Shown here piece by piece: positions 24,521-36,405 of a DNA stretch of 38,637 bases. Location: contig NW_026570576.1 of NCBI RefSeq assembly GCF_019649055.1, positions 1 to 38,637 of the forward strand. The letters are read 5' to 3'. This stretch comes from Paramacrobiotus metropolitanus (lineage: Eukaryota; Tardigrada; Eutardigrada; Parachela; Macrobiotidae). Position numbers and translations under genes: made by a program. Under the pieces are notes generated by a model, which did not search any database, was not told the DNA's origin, and was given only the letters and a program-made list of their open reading frames with translations. Within the stretch, counting starts at the first letter, position 1. Every line of letters starts with the position of its first letter.

Positions 24521-27500
24521 ACACACCCGCACACGGAATCAGTGTGCGCTAACCGTGTGAGGAGTGGCGACAGCGCCGATTCCGTTGGTCGGCGAGTTAC
24601 ATGGACAGCTGCTGTATTACGCAGCCCTGACACACCTGCCGCTGCATGCCAATGTGAAAGCTAATCCCGCGCGTCATGAGGAAAAAACACTGACGATCGT
24701 CCCTGACCTGAATTAATAATAATTTATATGGACATATGCATACAAGTACCGTATGTGCGAGCACGCACCGGCACCATAAAACACCGAACATGCAGTTTAC
24801 TGTTTCATGTTATTAATAACATTCATTTTTTCTGCATTTGTTTTCACCAGTTTAGTTCCCAAAAAAATGAAAATGATAAGAGCTACATTTGGAAATTAGC
24901 AACTGTACAGCATTCACAAATCTGGCATGTCTAACAACCAAACAAGTATATTCTATGTGCCATCGTACTACAATTGCAACACATAAACAGATACAGTAAG
25001 TACTGTACCTACACGAATGCATACTTCGCAGCTAAATTTATTAAACCGTCTATATTTTTTAAATGCTTATGAAATCGCTGTCGAGCTAGTTTATGTTCTT
25101 ATACGGCCACTCCATAGTTTTCAAACCCTGTGAATGATCAGTTTCCGAAAAATGCGCTTATGACTAACCCCCGCCCACCCCGCATCGCGGCCCCCTGATT
25201 CTCACGATTCTCAATCAAAGCGCGTTGCACAGCATATTGCCGCATCCGTTGAATCATGATGGCGCGGACGATTCATGCCAGTCATGCGTGGCCGGTGAGC
25301 CGGTTAGCAAGCTGATTATTAAACATATTCCCGCCGCCACGTATCGCCAACTGGCCACTGCATGCGACCTCACCCTCTCGTTCAAATGCACTCTGGCAAC
25401 ACCAACACCCAGGCGGCGTATTGTGCCATCTCCGGCACACAACAGACACACCTGCTTGGACGGGTTCCGCCTCTTGTGTAATGCAGCGGCATTATAATGT
25501 GCATTACGTGCACAGCAGCAGGGCGAAGTCGCACCACATGCCGCACGGCCAGCGAAATCAGACAAACAAATCACACTGGAATGTTAAGAAAAAATCAATC
25601 TAATCGAAAGATTGCATTCCACGACAGACGTCTGCTTACCAACATATTTTAGAAAATATAATGCTGAACAAAATGCAATTATTTACTGCAAACCCTACAT
25701 TTAATGACCTGTGGTACTAAAATCTAACCACTGGTATCTATCAAACTCCCAATATAATAACCATAAATAAATAAAAATACTATAACACTAAACAACTAAA
25801 AATAATTTATTATTAATGTTTATTTCTTTAATTTAGCAGGTCCAGCACAATTTTTGGCAAATCGGTATAGGTGAGCCACTAAAACTCTAAAAGTACTTAT
25901 TGCCACTTCACTACCATTTCGTGAATTTCTTAAGCTAGGTTTAACTGGCTATTGGAAAGTGTTAAAATTGCCACCGGAAGCAACAACAATTTCCAGAAGC
26001 ATGAACGCCTTTCACGTTTTAATCAGCCTGTAAATACGCTAACATCCCCATCCAGGGTCCTACTGTAAACCGGTTCGCACTGACGTCAACGCCGAGTTCC
26101 AAAACAAATGCACACACGCCGGCGACGTCGGCCATCGACGTCAGCGGTCGATTTTCCCATTTTCCGCAGCGGCTCAGCGCCCACATCCCCACTGTTGCTG
26201 TCCTAGACTTTTGCATTGTAACAAGTTCAACAACTCGTTAACGTGGAAAACCGGACCGGTAATTGACGCAACACCTTTCTTCAACAAATAAAATACTTCC
26301 TATCACGAATACCGATTGCAAGCATCGGTAAGCGGCACACTGCACAGAGTCAAAACAATTCCAGGTGGAATTATTAAAATTTTAACGTGCCTTATTTTAA
26401 AGCTATCGTTACATATTATGTCTGTAAGATATGGTATAAAATGCTACTTAAATGCAATACTGAAAACGAAAAAATTTTAAACCCGAGCCAAGTAAGCCAA
26501 GAAAACGAATACTGGAATTATTATTCTGGTCATTACTCATAGATTAGAAACGGACCGGAAGAACCTAATCCACTGTACTACGAAATTCAGTCCATCATAT
26601 ACTGAAAGCCTAACAACGCATTCTACTTTTTCAAAATAAATACATACTGAAAACACGAAAAATAGCTCTAGAACTAAAGCTACACCAGACAAGAAACGAT
26701 TAATGGAATTACTGTTTTAATAATCAGAATTCAACCTGAATTAAAGAACTGATGCCACTGCACTACGAAATGCACTCAACCATGTATTCAAGCTTAACAT
26801 GTACACCGCATTTTGCAACACGTTACTTCAAAACTCGACAATCAACTGCGGCTCCATCGGGGGCACATTCCGGCACACAATCTACCGTGCATTCCGTCTC
26901 CCATCACGTGCCGCTCTCGCTCTCGCATCCCCGGTTTTTGCCCTTAATTCATCCCCATCAGCCACATGTGGCGTCGCGATTGCTCACGCACGACCAACAC
27001 ATTCAGCGCACACCCTGGACGCGCGCACTGCGGGCATTGCAACCACGGAGCCTTAAAATTTAAAATCACAGACGACAAAAAGCTCGCGCAGGCCTTCCCT
27101 ACTCATTAGCCACCTTCCCATTGTGTGGCGGCCTTCGCCGTATTATCCCGTCGACCGGGATTTGCTTGACTCCCGGAATGCCGGGTGCCTGGATCGTAAC
27201 CGGCAAATGGCTTCCTGAACAAACAGCACGTCAGGCGTGCTACCGATTAACCTCCAAATAAACGCCGACTCGTGCGCGACCACATGTGGATGCATACACC
27301 CGGAAAAAATCGTTAGGCAACTTAATTCGATCATATTTCACCGCGCGTCGCCCGACAGCAGCAACCGGCAGCGTTCCATCAATTTTCCTCTGACTTTTGC
27401 AATCATCATCGTCTGATATGTAATCAAGCAAACGACTTTGTTTGTGGCATCTTCAATGTGTTTAATCCTGGGAGAAAACTCCCAGGTACTTGTACATAAG

Positions 27501-28826
27501 TACCTACGTATGTAATATGTAAGGATTAATTTCGCTTAGCAGAAGAATCGCAGCTATTTTTATGCTTTGAATCTCCTATTAAGAAGTTAACCGATATCTC
27601 TGTTAAATTTCTGGGAAAATTAAACATACTCGCAACCTGTAATTACGTACTGTATTAATACATGCAGACGATATCTCCTTGGTTTCATCTGGTTATTAAA
27701 ATCAATCCGCTCACTACATGTCTACAAGTAACTGCAAATCAATATCAATCAAAAAGTTTCCAAGATATAACTTCACATTATAATTACCAGATTTTTGTAT
27801 CAGCTTGCATAACCGGATCAAAATGCTGCTGAAGGAAATACACATTCCTAGTACCAAAAAACACGTTTAAAAACAATCCACGACACGCCTAAAATTGCAA
27901 TCACCAATAATTAATCATTAATTTTTTATCATGCAATCGCACATTAAAATATGATTTTTTATCAATTGTATAGCCGGATCTGCTGCGGACCACTTTTATA
28001 GGATTACATAGACGTATTCACAATAGCAAAAAAATAAGTTTGAAATCGGTGATCAATATTTCATTACTTTTCCCACGAAATAATTTTTGACCTTCAATTT
28101 TTTCCATAGCCCTGCCATTTACAACCGACAAAATTTCTCCTCCAGGTCAACACTCCGCCAGTGTGTATCCAAAGAAAACCCACCCTTTCCGGCCCACAAC
28201 GCAATCAATGTCTTCCGGTGGCAAGATTTCTCTCTCCCTCCACAAAAGCCTTAATCCGAAGGGAGACACCGTACCGGGGCATACAAAAGCCTCTCCGATC
28301 CCAACCCTGGACGCTGCAGCACACAAAGGCACTCCAGAGAGCAGAGTGCATCAGTGCCCATGGCAGCCGGGCTGCACACACTCCCCCTCACACACCTGAT
28401 CTCCCGTCACTTCCGACCTCTCGCCGATCGATCGCGACCCTCAGACAACCTTCCTGTGCTCTCTCTATCTCTCTCAGTGTGCCACATATCTCCCGGCGCG
28501 TCCTTGGTGTATTATCGCGTGATGGGCCCGGTCAGCCGAGTATCGGTCGACCTCCCGTCTTCCCCGATGGGAACATGAAGCCCGGGTGTCACCTTACCCA
28601 CATCCCCCCGTGTCAGCCATTCAGACTCAATTTGCCAGGGAAGACGATACATGCCTTTTATGTGAAAGGTTAGAAAAAGATCCGGGTTGCGCAGGATGTA
28701 CCGGATTTTATTTCTTTCTAAATTTGTTAAAGAAGACTGTCATGGTCACTTTTAATTAAATTTTATTTCATTCATAAAATCACACTGATGATTTATCACA
28801 TGCACCGATGGTAATTACGTCGTTGA

Positions 28827-28866
28827 TTAAGAATAGAATAGAATGATTAAGAATAGAAGAAACAGA
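28827..28866. repeat. Short tandem repeat
   Basis: GATTAAGAATAGAA occurs twice, separated by a further TAGAAT unit. Simple slippage product in AT-rich sequence. Confidence 0.6.
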
Positions 28867-29650
28867 ATCACATATTATTTTGTCATGCGTTGTTAAAATG
28901 TAAGCATAATAATTAAAAAAGCAAATACAAAATCGATGGAAAAAACAGTCAATAACCATTTACATATTACTGCAGAAAAAATATGAAGGAAAATAAAAAA
29001 TACATAAATATAAAAGTATAAAGGCAAATATAAAAATATGGAGGTTAATAAGAAGAAACGTTCGAAAAAGAATCCAGAAACAAATCCTTTCAACCAGTTC
29101 CAAGTAAAACGATTTCCCCATTAAAAGACCGCGAAAAATATGTACTTCCAATAAACGGAAAGAATTACGAGACCTAAATCCTTTCATATAAAATCCTTTG
29201 TTAATCGTCGAGGCATGAAGCTTCGCCGCATGGTACACCGCAGCATGAAAACAGCGGCTAGAAAAAATCTTTTTCATCGCACATCAATTCTATGGCAGTC
29301 AAGCAACGCAAGGGCCGAACAACGCCCTTTGACTAACATCCCGGCTTTCTATTCAGACACGTTTGCAATCAGAAATGGCGTGCCTAGCTCTTTTATGCTG
29401 ATGCTTCCGTTTATAGCTCCAATTTTCTAATCCATACTTTTTGCTTTTCCAATTAGAAAATCTGTTCACATTTTCTATTGGTCAATTAATGAACATTTTT
29501 TTTCTCTTAAAAACAACCATTTCAACATTTCTGTTAACCGCTTAACGAATCATTGTGCTCTAAATAATATGTTGGTAATTAATTTTGGTGTTTTCCAACG
29601 ATACGGCTAAAAAAATAACAATTAGTTTTTTTCTTATATTTTGTTGTACT

Positions 29651-29960
29651 TGCACCTTTTATCTTTGCTAAAACATTTACAGAAATTAATAAGAAATTAA
29701 GAATCCAGGTTCTCAACATTATTATGCAATATTTTGTGTGCAAGATTTTGCATTATGTATGCAAAGGAAAAACGCAGCTAATTTGTGCTTTGCAACGACA
29801 TCTGTCAGCAAAAAAATTAAAATTACGGCTTACTTCGTTTTTATTTTATTGCAGTTCACCTATTTGCTAAGAAAGATTTACAGTAATTATTAACAAGAAA
29901 TAATTTAATAAATCAGGTTCCGAACATTATTATGCAATCTTTCGTGTGCAGAAAATTGCG
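29651..29960. repeat. Diverged direct duplication of about 100 bp
   Basis: The copies at about 29651-29750 and 29853-29960 share TTTGCTAA, ATTTACAG.AATTA, AACATTATTATGCAAT and GTGTGCA in the same order. The conserved core AACATTATTATGCAAT is identical in both. It lies in the presumed long KLF intron. Confidence 0.7.
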
Positions 29961-31171
29961 AAGATCAAAGAGGCAGGATCTTCGCACAATAAACTAAGAA
30001 GGACCCTCGGCATCACCAATTAATGGAAATCCCTCGATGGCCGAGAGGCGATGCTGGATGCTGGCGGTACAATGTCGTGATTGTGGTCAATTACAATCAG
30101 GAATCGCAAGACTAATACCGGCTTTCAGAGCACCCAGGCCGCCAATTGCCGACCTAACATGAACAGCCCCTGTTGACATTTGCGAAAATGCCACATCAGC
30201 GTGCTCCGGCTACCTTTGCCTAATTGGTGAGGGTGTTTAACAAACAATTATGGCAAATTGTTTGTGAAAAAATAATAATTAGAGGCACCGCCGGTCTGCA
30301 GAATATGTCACCGCGATGGAAGTACCCAATCATATACCAGCCCACACTGTGGCTCCAGATGACGAAAACATGTACGATAAACGATCCAATAAAGAACAGC
30401 AGTTTTAGCAAAAATAGAAGTTAATAATTACCGCTAAATGTTATGCAGAAATTGTGCGTGCTGAAATTTTCTTCGAATTGATAGAAACAAAAATACCAAT
30501 ACACCTATAAATCCTAACTTTCATGTCTTTTATACGTACACAATAGTTAGTTAGAAGAGAACAATAAAAAATATTTCATTTCCGTTTAATTTTAAATACA
30601 TCAGTGCATAATAACCTCTGCACACAGCAAGCTCAGTACGTGTAAATAAATATGCAACTGGCCAGTTTCCAATGCTTACCATGCAAAATTGTGTAGCATT
30701 CGTTTCTAACACTTCTAAAAATAATTCTCCCCGATTCAAAATTTTGTCACAGTAACGTTTTGATGTAACTAAAACTAAAAGCTTGCGAATGGACATATCG
30801 GCAACACAAAATCTTTTTAAGAGTCAGATCAATCGTAAATATTATTACCTTTTAATGCAAACGCAAGTGAGGATTCCGTGAAAATTCAGTGAATACCCGG
30901 TAATATCTTCACCGTTCAATTGTTCATAAAATATTTACCGAGTCTTTTCCATTATGAATCAGGCAGTTAATATAAAAAGTACCTTTCCCTGCAGTCTTGC
31001 GGTACATTCCAGAATTAATAAAATAATTACAGAAAATCTATTGATAATTACAGAAAAATTTTCCCTGCACTACATTCCAAAAATTAATGCACGATTCAAA
31101 AAAACTGATTAATAATTACAGAAAATTTTCTGAATTTGTGCTGAAAACTGCGGATCACTCCCGAGGCTCAC

Positions 31172-31213
31172 CAGCATCTTGTCCAGCGAGCGTTGTCCCG
31201 GCATGATCATCAT
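31172..31213 (-). CDS. Candidate first coding exon of long KLF
   Basis: Encodes MMIMPGQRSLDKML and ends in the donor GTGAGC at phase 0, as the exon at 23290-23445 requires. The open frame extends further upstream to 31336 without another ATG, so translation could also enter by an acceptor (CTGCAG near 31325). The surrounding 31.1-31.7 kb is GC-rich with coding-like third positions. A short upstream open frame beginning MAPGLLGAVG precedes it. The implied intron is 7.7 kb, so this link is the weakest of the gene model. Confidence 0.4.
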
Positions 31214-31488
31214 GGATGCAGCGGCTGCCTCTTCCCGTGGCGTTGTCAACGCGGATGCTTCTCCGGCGGCGGTGGCTGTTGGTGATGCAATGCCGGCGGC
31301 CTCCAGCTTGGCTTGGCTAAGCACTGCAGCCCGCAATCAGCTGCTGTCCGGCTGATAACAACACAACACAGTCACGACGACGCTCGTGCTGATAAGCGAC
31401 GCGTTCGACTGGCCTCGATCGCTGATCCAACTCCCACAGTAAACACCCAACTGCACCGAGCAGGCCCGGCGCCATCCAGCTCCCACAG

Positions 31489-31495
31489 TATATAT
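31489..31495 (-). promoter_or_regulatory. Possible distal TATA-like box of KLF
   Basis: ATATATA on the minus strand (in TCGATATATACTG), about 275 bases upstream of the candidate first ATG. Weak match, listed because it sits in a GC-rich setting upstream of the only plausible first exon. Confidence 0.25.
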
Positions 31496-31713
31496 CGATA
31501 ACAGCGACAGTTATGCGGCCTCGTTGTGTAAAGTGTGTATCTGCACACCCCTTGGCTGCACAACAAACACACCAGCTGATGCGCGCACAGCACCGGCAAA
31601 TGGGACCCGACCGGGATAACGTCAGCGGATTGTTCGCGCGCGGGACACCTGGATGAAAATGAGGGGTGGTGACCGAACGTAGGGGAATAATTTGCATTGA
31701 CAAACATATGGGA

Positions 31714-33300
31714 CATACGATAGATAGCCGAGTTGCGACGCGCGATACATAATTACCGCTGACCTAATCGGATGAATTATTTACCAGGCCCTGCGTTTCC
31801 TTTAAAATTTATACGCAGTTACGTAAAACGCCTACAAAAATACTACAAAAAAATTCGAAATATAATAATACGTTAAAACTTTTAGTATATATTTCGAATT
31901 TTGCAAATTTTTGTATTTTATTTTTACAGTACTTTTACCGTAAAAGTGTGAAAAGAAACTCCATTAATTTTTACCGACAGAAAACAGAGCAGCAAAGGAT
32001 CACTTAAAGCAAAATACGCAAAAAAAGTTGTGAATGCAGGTAAATAAATTCTCTTCTAAACGCAACGAAATAACTGTAAAAAAATCGAAGCGCTTAAAAA
32101 AAAACCTGCACGGCTGCACCGTTCTCGGCCTTTAATAATTAATTCTTTTTCTTTATTGATCTAACAGCAAAAACTTTGCGTTTGCAGCTGAAAAGTAAAT
32201 CTTAATTATAATTCATAAAATAGTAAATTCTGAAGAAAAGACTTTTTAATTTCAACCTTGTACAAGCAAATGTCATTTACAATTATAACTCAAATACCGA
32301 ATAGCTAGAATAAATTTTGAATATTATAACTTCTTAAATAATCGGATCAGGAAATGCAAAACCCAGCGAACTCACCTAATTAGACTAATTTGAGTTAAAA
32401 AATAATACTATTAAACTTATAATAATTGATAATTAGATGACATTACCAATGACATGCATTGCTAATTAATCGAATATAAAGCGATTCAGGGAACAGAATC
32501 CACACAAGAAAATCCCCAGACTGCAAAACTGCAATTTAAATAGAAATTTAAAATCTGTAGCACGACTTACCAGTGACATTTAATTACCAGCACACACTGC
32601 CGAGACAGACACACGAACTGCAAAGAACGGAACTGGATTTCAGTTAAGAAAATTGCAAAACCAGATTTTCTCAATGATCTCCACACCCTCCGTACAAAGA
32701 ATTCTCGCGGGGCAAAAATTGTGAGAGAAAAATTATGCTACGACGGATGCCAGCACCGTTCACGGAAGCGTAATCAGAATTACGGAATCAAATTTTACGA
32801 AAAAACCGACATTAATTAACTAGCATCATGACTCAACCGGAGTAAATGGAAAATGGATTGCGAAATAGCTCGTTAACGCCTCACAAGTGTGCACCCACTA
32901 ATACTACACTACACATACGCATACAACGCCTCAAACATTTCCACAAATTATCCAACACTTTCTAATCGCCGCTCCGGCTTATCAGACAACTGCAGGCCAA
33001 AGTATGCCTTTTGAAAGTTATTAGCATGACAATGCACTTACCCTTCGGACAATGTGGAATATTGCAATCAAGTGACTGGAACAATCATCCAACAGTCAAA
33101 AGTACTGAAATCCCGATAATGCGAAAAAATATGCGGAAAATTGGAACACACGAATATACGGTACGGTTGTGTGTGGCACGTGTGGTATAAGCGCGTCCAG
33201 GGTAATGCGCGGTCTATTTCAAATAGCGACGCAGACTTGCTCGCATCACTCTGTGCGGCTGTGTGCTGATGCTGCCCCGTCTCTCTCTCTCTGTCACCGA
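31714..33300. other. AT-rich intergenic stretch
   Basis: No open frame with recognisable content. Mostly A/T-rich with scattered TTAATTA and AATTACAG motifs. Probably upstream region of the KLF gene. Confidence 0.4.
33280..33293. repeat. CT dinucleotide microsatellite
   Basis: A short CTCTCTCTCTCT run directly before repeat copy B at 33302. Confidence 0.8.
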
Positions 33301-33301
33301 T

Positions 33302-33437
33302 CTAGAGAGCCAGTTGACGCATTGCCGTACAAAGCGGAAGTAATCAACGTACGTCCGCAACCGTGCAGACTTTTGAATGCACAAGTTGACATTATGCACA
33401 TTGCGTCTAAATAAACAATCATCCATTGCATAGCACA
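33302..33437 (+). repeat. Dispersed repeat, copy B
   Basis: Begins TCTAGAGAGCCAGTTGACG, skips about 20 bases present in the other copies, then continues GTACAAAGCGGAAGTAATC, CGTACGTCCGCA, CCGTGCAGAC, GTTGACATTATGCACA and CAATCATCCATTGCATAGCA. The first about 65 bases match 2052-2117, and the whole length matches copy C 344 bases downstream. Confidence 0.85.
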
Positions 33438-33645
33438 ACGATGCAAGATTATAAGTTACCAAAAGTCCTCGAAGGTTTGGTTTCACATGTTTTTTATTAA
33501 GAAATGCCTTTGTCTACGACAAACTAAATGGCTCGATTTTCTCTTAGATCCCATAAAGGATGAGGGAACTAGAAATATCGCTTGCTGGTTTTGGAAGATA
33601 CTCAGCGCGTGTTATTTATTTTATGCTTGTCCCGGATGCACATTG

Positions 33646-33821
33646 TAGAGAGCCAGTTGACGTCACGCAGCCGGTTGAGCCGTACTAAAGCGGAAGTAGT
33701 CGTACGTACGTCCGCACACCGTGCAGACGGAATTTTAGGAATGCAGCGACAAAAAAAACTGTTGACATTATGCACACATGCCCAGAAAATCTAAATCAAA
33801 CAATCATCCATTGCATAGCAT
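33646..33821 (+). repeat. Dispersed repeat, copy C
   Basis: The most complete copy: GTAGAGAGCCAGTTGACGTC, ACGCAGCCGGTTGAGCCGTA, CTAAAGCGGAAGTAGTCGTA, then CGTACGTCCGCACACCGTGC and the distal CAATCATCCATTGCATAGCA shared with copy B. The first about 65 bases are almost identical to 2052-2117 in the right arm of the inverted repeat at the window's left end. It contains a TGACGTCA palindrome and alternating CGTACGTACG. No open frame or terminal repeats typical of a known element are visible. Confidence 0.85.
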
Positions 33822-33866
33822 TAAAAGCAACGATTTATCCCGGGATTAAAAGCAAGTACTTATCCC
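33820..33866. repeat. Two-unit tandem repeat after copy C
   Basis: ATTAAAAGCAACGATTTATC is followed by ATTAAAAGCAAGTACTTATC, with CCGGG or CC between. About 23 bases per unit. Confidence 0.7.
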
Positions 33867-36337
33867 AAGTTATCCGAAAAGTCGAATAATAACAGAAAGC
33901 GAGAATGAAGACACATGTGGAAATTAAAAAAGCCCACGAATTAACATACTGCACAGTGCACAGGGAACTAGCAAACTGCGCTGTTAGCTGCTGTGCATGC
34001 ACAGTAGCAGTAACCGGGAACGGCGGACCTGCGCCGATATAAAATGCAAATCACTGTGCAACCGGGAAACGCCTCAAAAACACTGGCTGTTATCTCGAGC
34101 AAGACGCAGTAACCCAAATCAGCACGGTGGCTCTTTCTAAAAAACACAGGTGCCTCGATAAACGGTCTGTCTCACCTATAGCCCAGCCTGCATCCGGCTA
34201 GGCGTCGATCAGCAGACAACGCTGTCTGGGCCCGTACATAAACAACAACAGCCAACTGGTCGCTGATTGCATGGTCCGAGTAGCCATTCAACAAGGCACG
34301 CGCAGCTTCTGTGTCAGACGCTGTCAGGTATACTAAACACTGTAGTGACTGTACCATTAGTGTACCAACCGGCACGTTTTGTTTCGCGTGTATTGTCCCG
34401 GTTGAATTAGGTTTTCGTTCTCATTGGCCCAAGGAAACCCGTTGTACCGTTTTTCTGGTGTATTTCCGTGTAAATGACGATGATCGGGTGCCTCGGCGCA
34501 ATTATCCTCCCGGGCATCACTGCATCCGTGACCTCACACCGAATTTACAAGAAAACCGGCGCCCGGTGAAATTCTTGCAAACAACCGTACACGGACGGAT
34601 GACTAGTTGTCGTACTTGACAGGTGCCATACAAAATATTAGCAATTATCATAATTTTTGATAAACAAGCTTGCAACCTGGAGTTATGCTGGGCGTTGCAC
34701 CCGTACGCACTTCTAATAACTGCAACGTTACAAACCGGCTAATAATGCTGGCTTGACGTCGGTGGTAAAGAGGAAGTGGCGGAATTTTGACGGGCGGTTC
34801 CGTTTCGCACCAAACTACTCGTCTTTACCGCGAACTTTGATATAAATTGCATTGGTCACACTTTGGCAGGATGCAAGACGTCATTTCCGGCAAAACGCCA
34901 TTTCCAACTATGTAATGGGAATTATTAACAAGAAACGCGCTTGACCAATGGTCAATTTTTAGGCTATACCGTTTCCTTTTCTGACAACTTTAACGGCGAC
35001 AGCTGCATTTACTGACAGAATTTAAAATAAAATAATTTATTAATTTTAGTCTCAAGTCTGCGAATAATATGTACATTAAATTGTTTTTTCAAGTAGTAAA
35101 TACTTTAAAACAAATCTGTTTTTATTCACAATTTTTAACTTATTGTAATTAATTTTGGAAATAACAATCAGCTATCATTTTAATTTCTTTTAATTGGTTT
35201 AGTGTCACGTGCCATCACTTCCTTCATCCGTGCATACGAAGAAAACTGCAATTCCATGCAGTTACTAATCATTAATCATTAAATCAGTAAGCGAAAATCC
35301 ACCCATCCGCCGAAATCCAGTCTGCACTGATTTCCGCCTGAACAGCTTTCCACCGAAACCGCGTTTCCCGCTACACGAACGCCAGCTCTGCACCAAAAGC
35401 AAATTACCGGCAAAGCTTATTCCACGAGCACAGGTGCGCGCAAAATACGACGGAGCAGCAGCAGCTGCAGCTAAGCACTTCACTCCCATCGCACACACAC
35501 TGACAGTAAACACCCATCCAGTACCGGTCGCGGACAATTAATGTTGCAAATTTTTCTTTAATCTGCACCACACCGGTATACAATAGTTGCCTCCCAACCA
35601 GCCGACGCCTCGGGGAAATTGACCTTCCGCGACCGGGATGACTTCCGGGCGTGCTAATCACAATTTCAAGGACTACCGGTCTTCCTCTCTATCCGCACTC
35701 GTTTCCCCTCATTCGCATCTGGCACGTTTACCGTGAACGGCACACGTGCAGCGGAAGAAAACGGGGAAAAATCGATACTTCGCCGGTACAACGATGAAAA
35801 TTATTAACCGGCTTCGTTGTACACACCGCGGTGCGTTAGAAACGTGTCTCCCACATGTGTCGCCGGCAGGGCGACAGATTACCTACATTCACCGAAATAT
35901 CAGCGAACGCGCAACACAATCCAAGCTGGCAACTTCCGCGGATAGAAGATTACGGGAGGATGGAAACGGGAGAATGCCCTTTCACATGATTGCCGCGAAA
36001 TGAATATTGCGAAGAAATTCCATTGGCCTAATTATCTGGTAAATGTACGCTAAATTTATCCGGCACACTTTTATAGATTACAGTAAGAGCTCGGACTTGG
36101 TGACATTTCAGTTAAACCGGCACAAGAGGCGAAAAGCCGATGTACGGACTTTACCCGATCAGATTAATAGTGGAAATCAAAAATTAAATTGCATGTAGTA
36201 GAACGCTATGTATGTGCGGCTGGAGCATTGATGTACTCGTACCTCTACTCTACAGAAAAACCTGCAGTTGCGGTTACTGAAAAGCGAGAATTGCTAAGAA
36301 ACTTTAGCACTGCATTATCGTTGTCTTTCGTGTGTTT
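33867..36337. other. Intergenic stretch upstream of the Ig gene
   Basis: No supported gene. GC-richer parts at 34.0-34.6 and 35.3-36.0 kb hold short open frames without recognisable content. A TATAAAATGCAAAT element at about 34040 joins a TATA-like box to an octamer motif, but no coding start follows that I can support. Confidence 0.4.
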
Positions 36338-36345
36338 TATATAAA
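36338..36345 (+). promoter_or_regulatory. TATA box of the secreted Ig gene
   Basis: TATATAAA lies 68 bases before the ATG at 36406, implying a start near 36370 and a short 5' UTR. Same geometry as the short KLF form. Confidence 0.6.
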
Positions 36346-36405
36346 AAGCGTATTTGTTTATAATTATCCAGATACTGTGAATAAGTGTCTTACGGCAAAC
36401 GAGCC

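Larger units (their letters stand above)
23446..31171. other. Long non-coding stretch, probable KLF intron
   Basis: Nearly 8 kb without a gene I can support. GC-richer islands lie at 24.0-24.7, 25.1-25.6, 26.0-26.2, 26.85-27.4, 28.15-28.65 and 30.0-30.25 kb, separated by AT-rich sequence; these are candidates for enhancers of the KLF gene. Open frames such as 23854-24381 (+) and 28161-28673 (+) have simple-sequence composition and no domain. Repeats inside are listed separately. Confidence 0.45.

Noticed and set aside
26019-26216. 65-residue open frame on the minus strand beginning MQKSRTATVG
   Set aside because: Looks cleaner than most but has no family resemblance or splice partners; length is within chance expectation for the window.
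28161-28673. 170-residue open frame on the plus strand
   Set aside because: Overlapping open frames in all plus-strand frames and Pro/Ser-rich content indicate GC-rich non-coding DNA.
30030-30100. tRNA-like stretch (GGCCGAGAGGC)
   Set aside because: No acceptor stem, anticodon loop or T-loop could be matched around it.
33646-33760. Spliced-leader or snRNA gene in repeat copy C
   Set aside because: The AATTTTAGG after the conserved block is not a strict Sm site, copy B has only CTTTTGAA there, and I see no stable fold by eye; kept as a test in the findings, not as a feature.
34034-34060. TATAAAATGCAAAT as a promoter with octamer
   Set aside because: No supported coding exon follows on either strand within a sensible distance.
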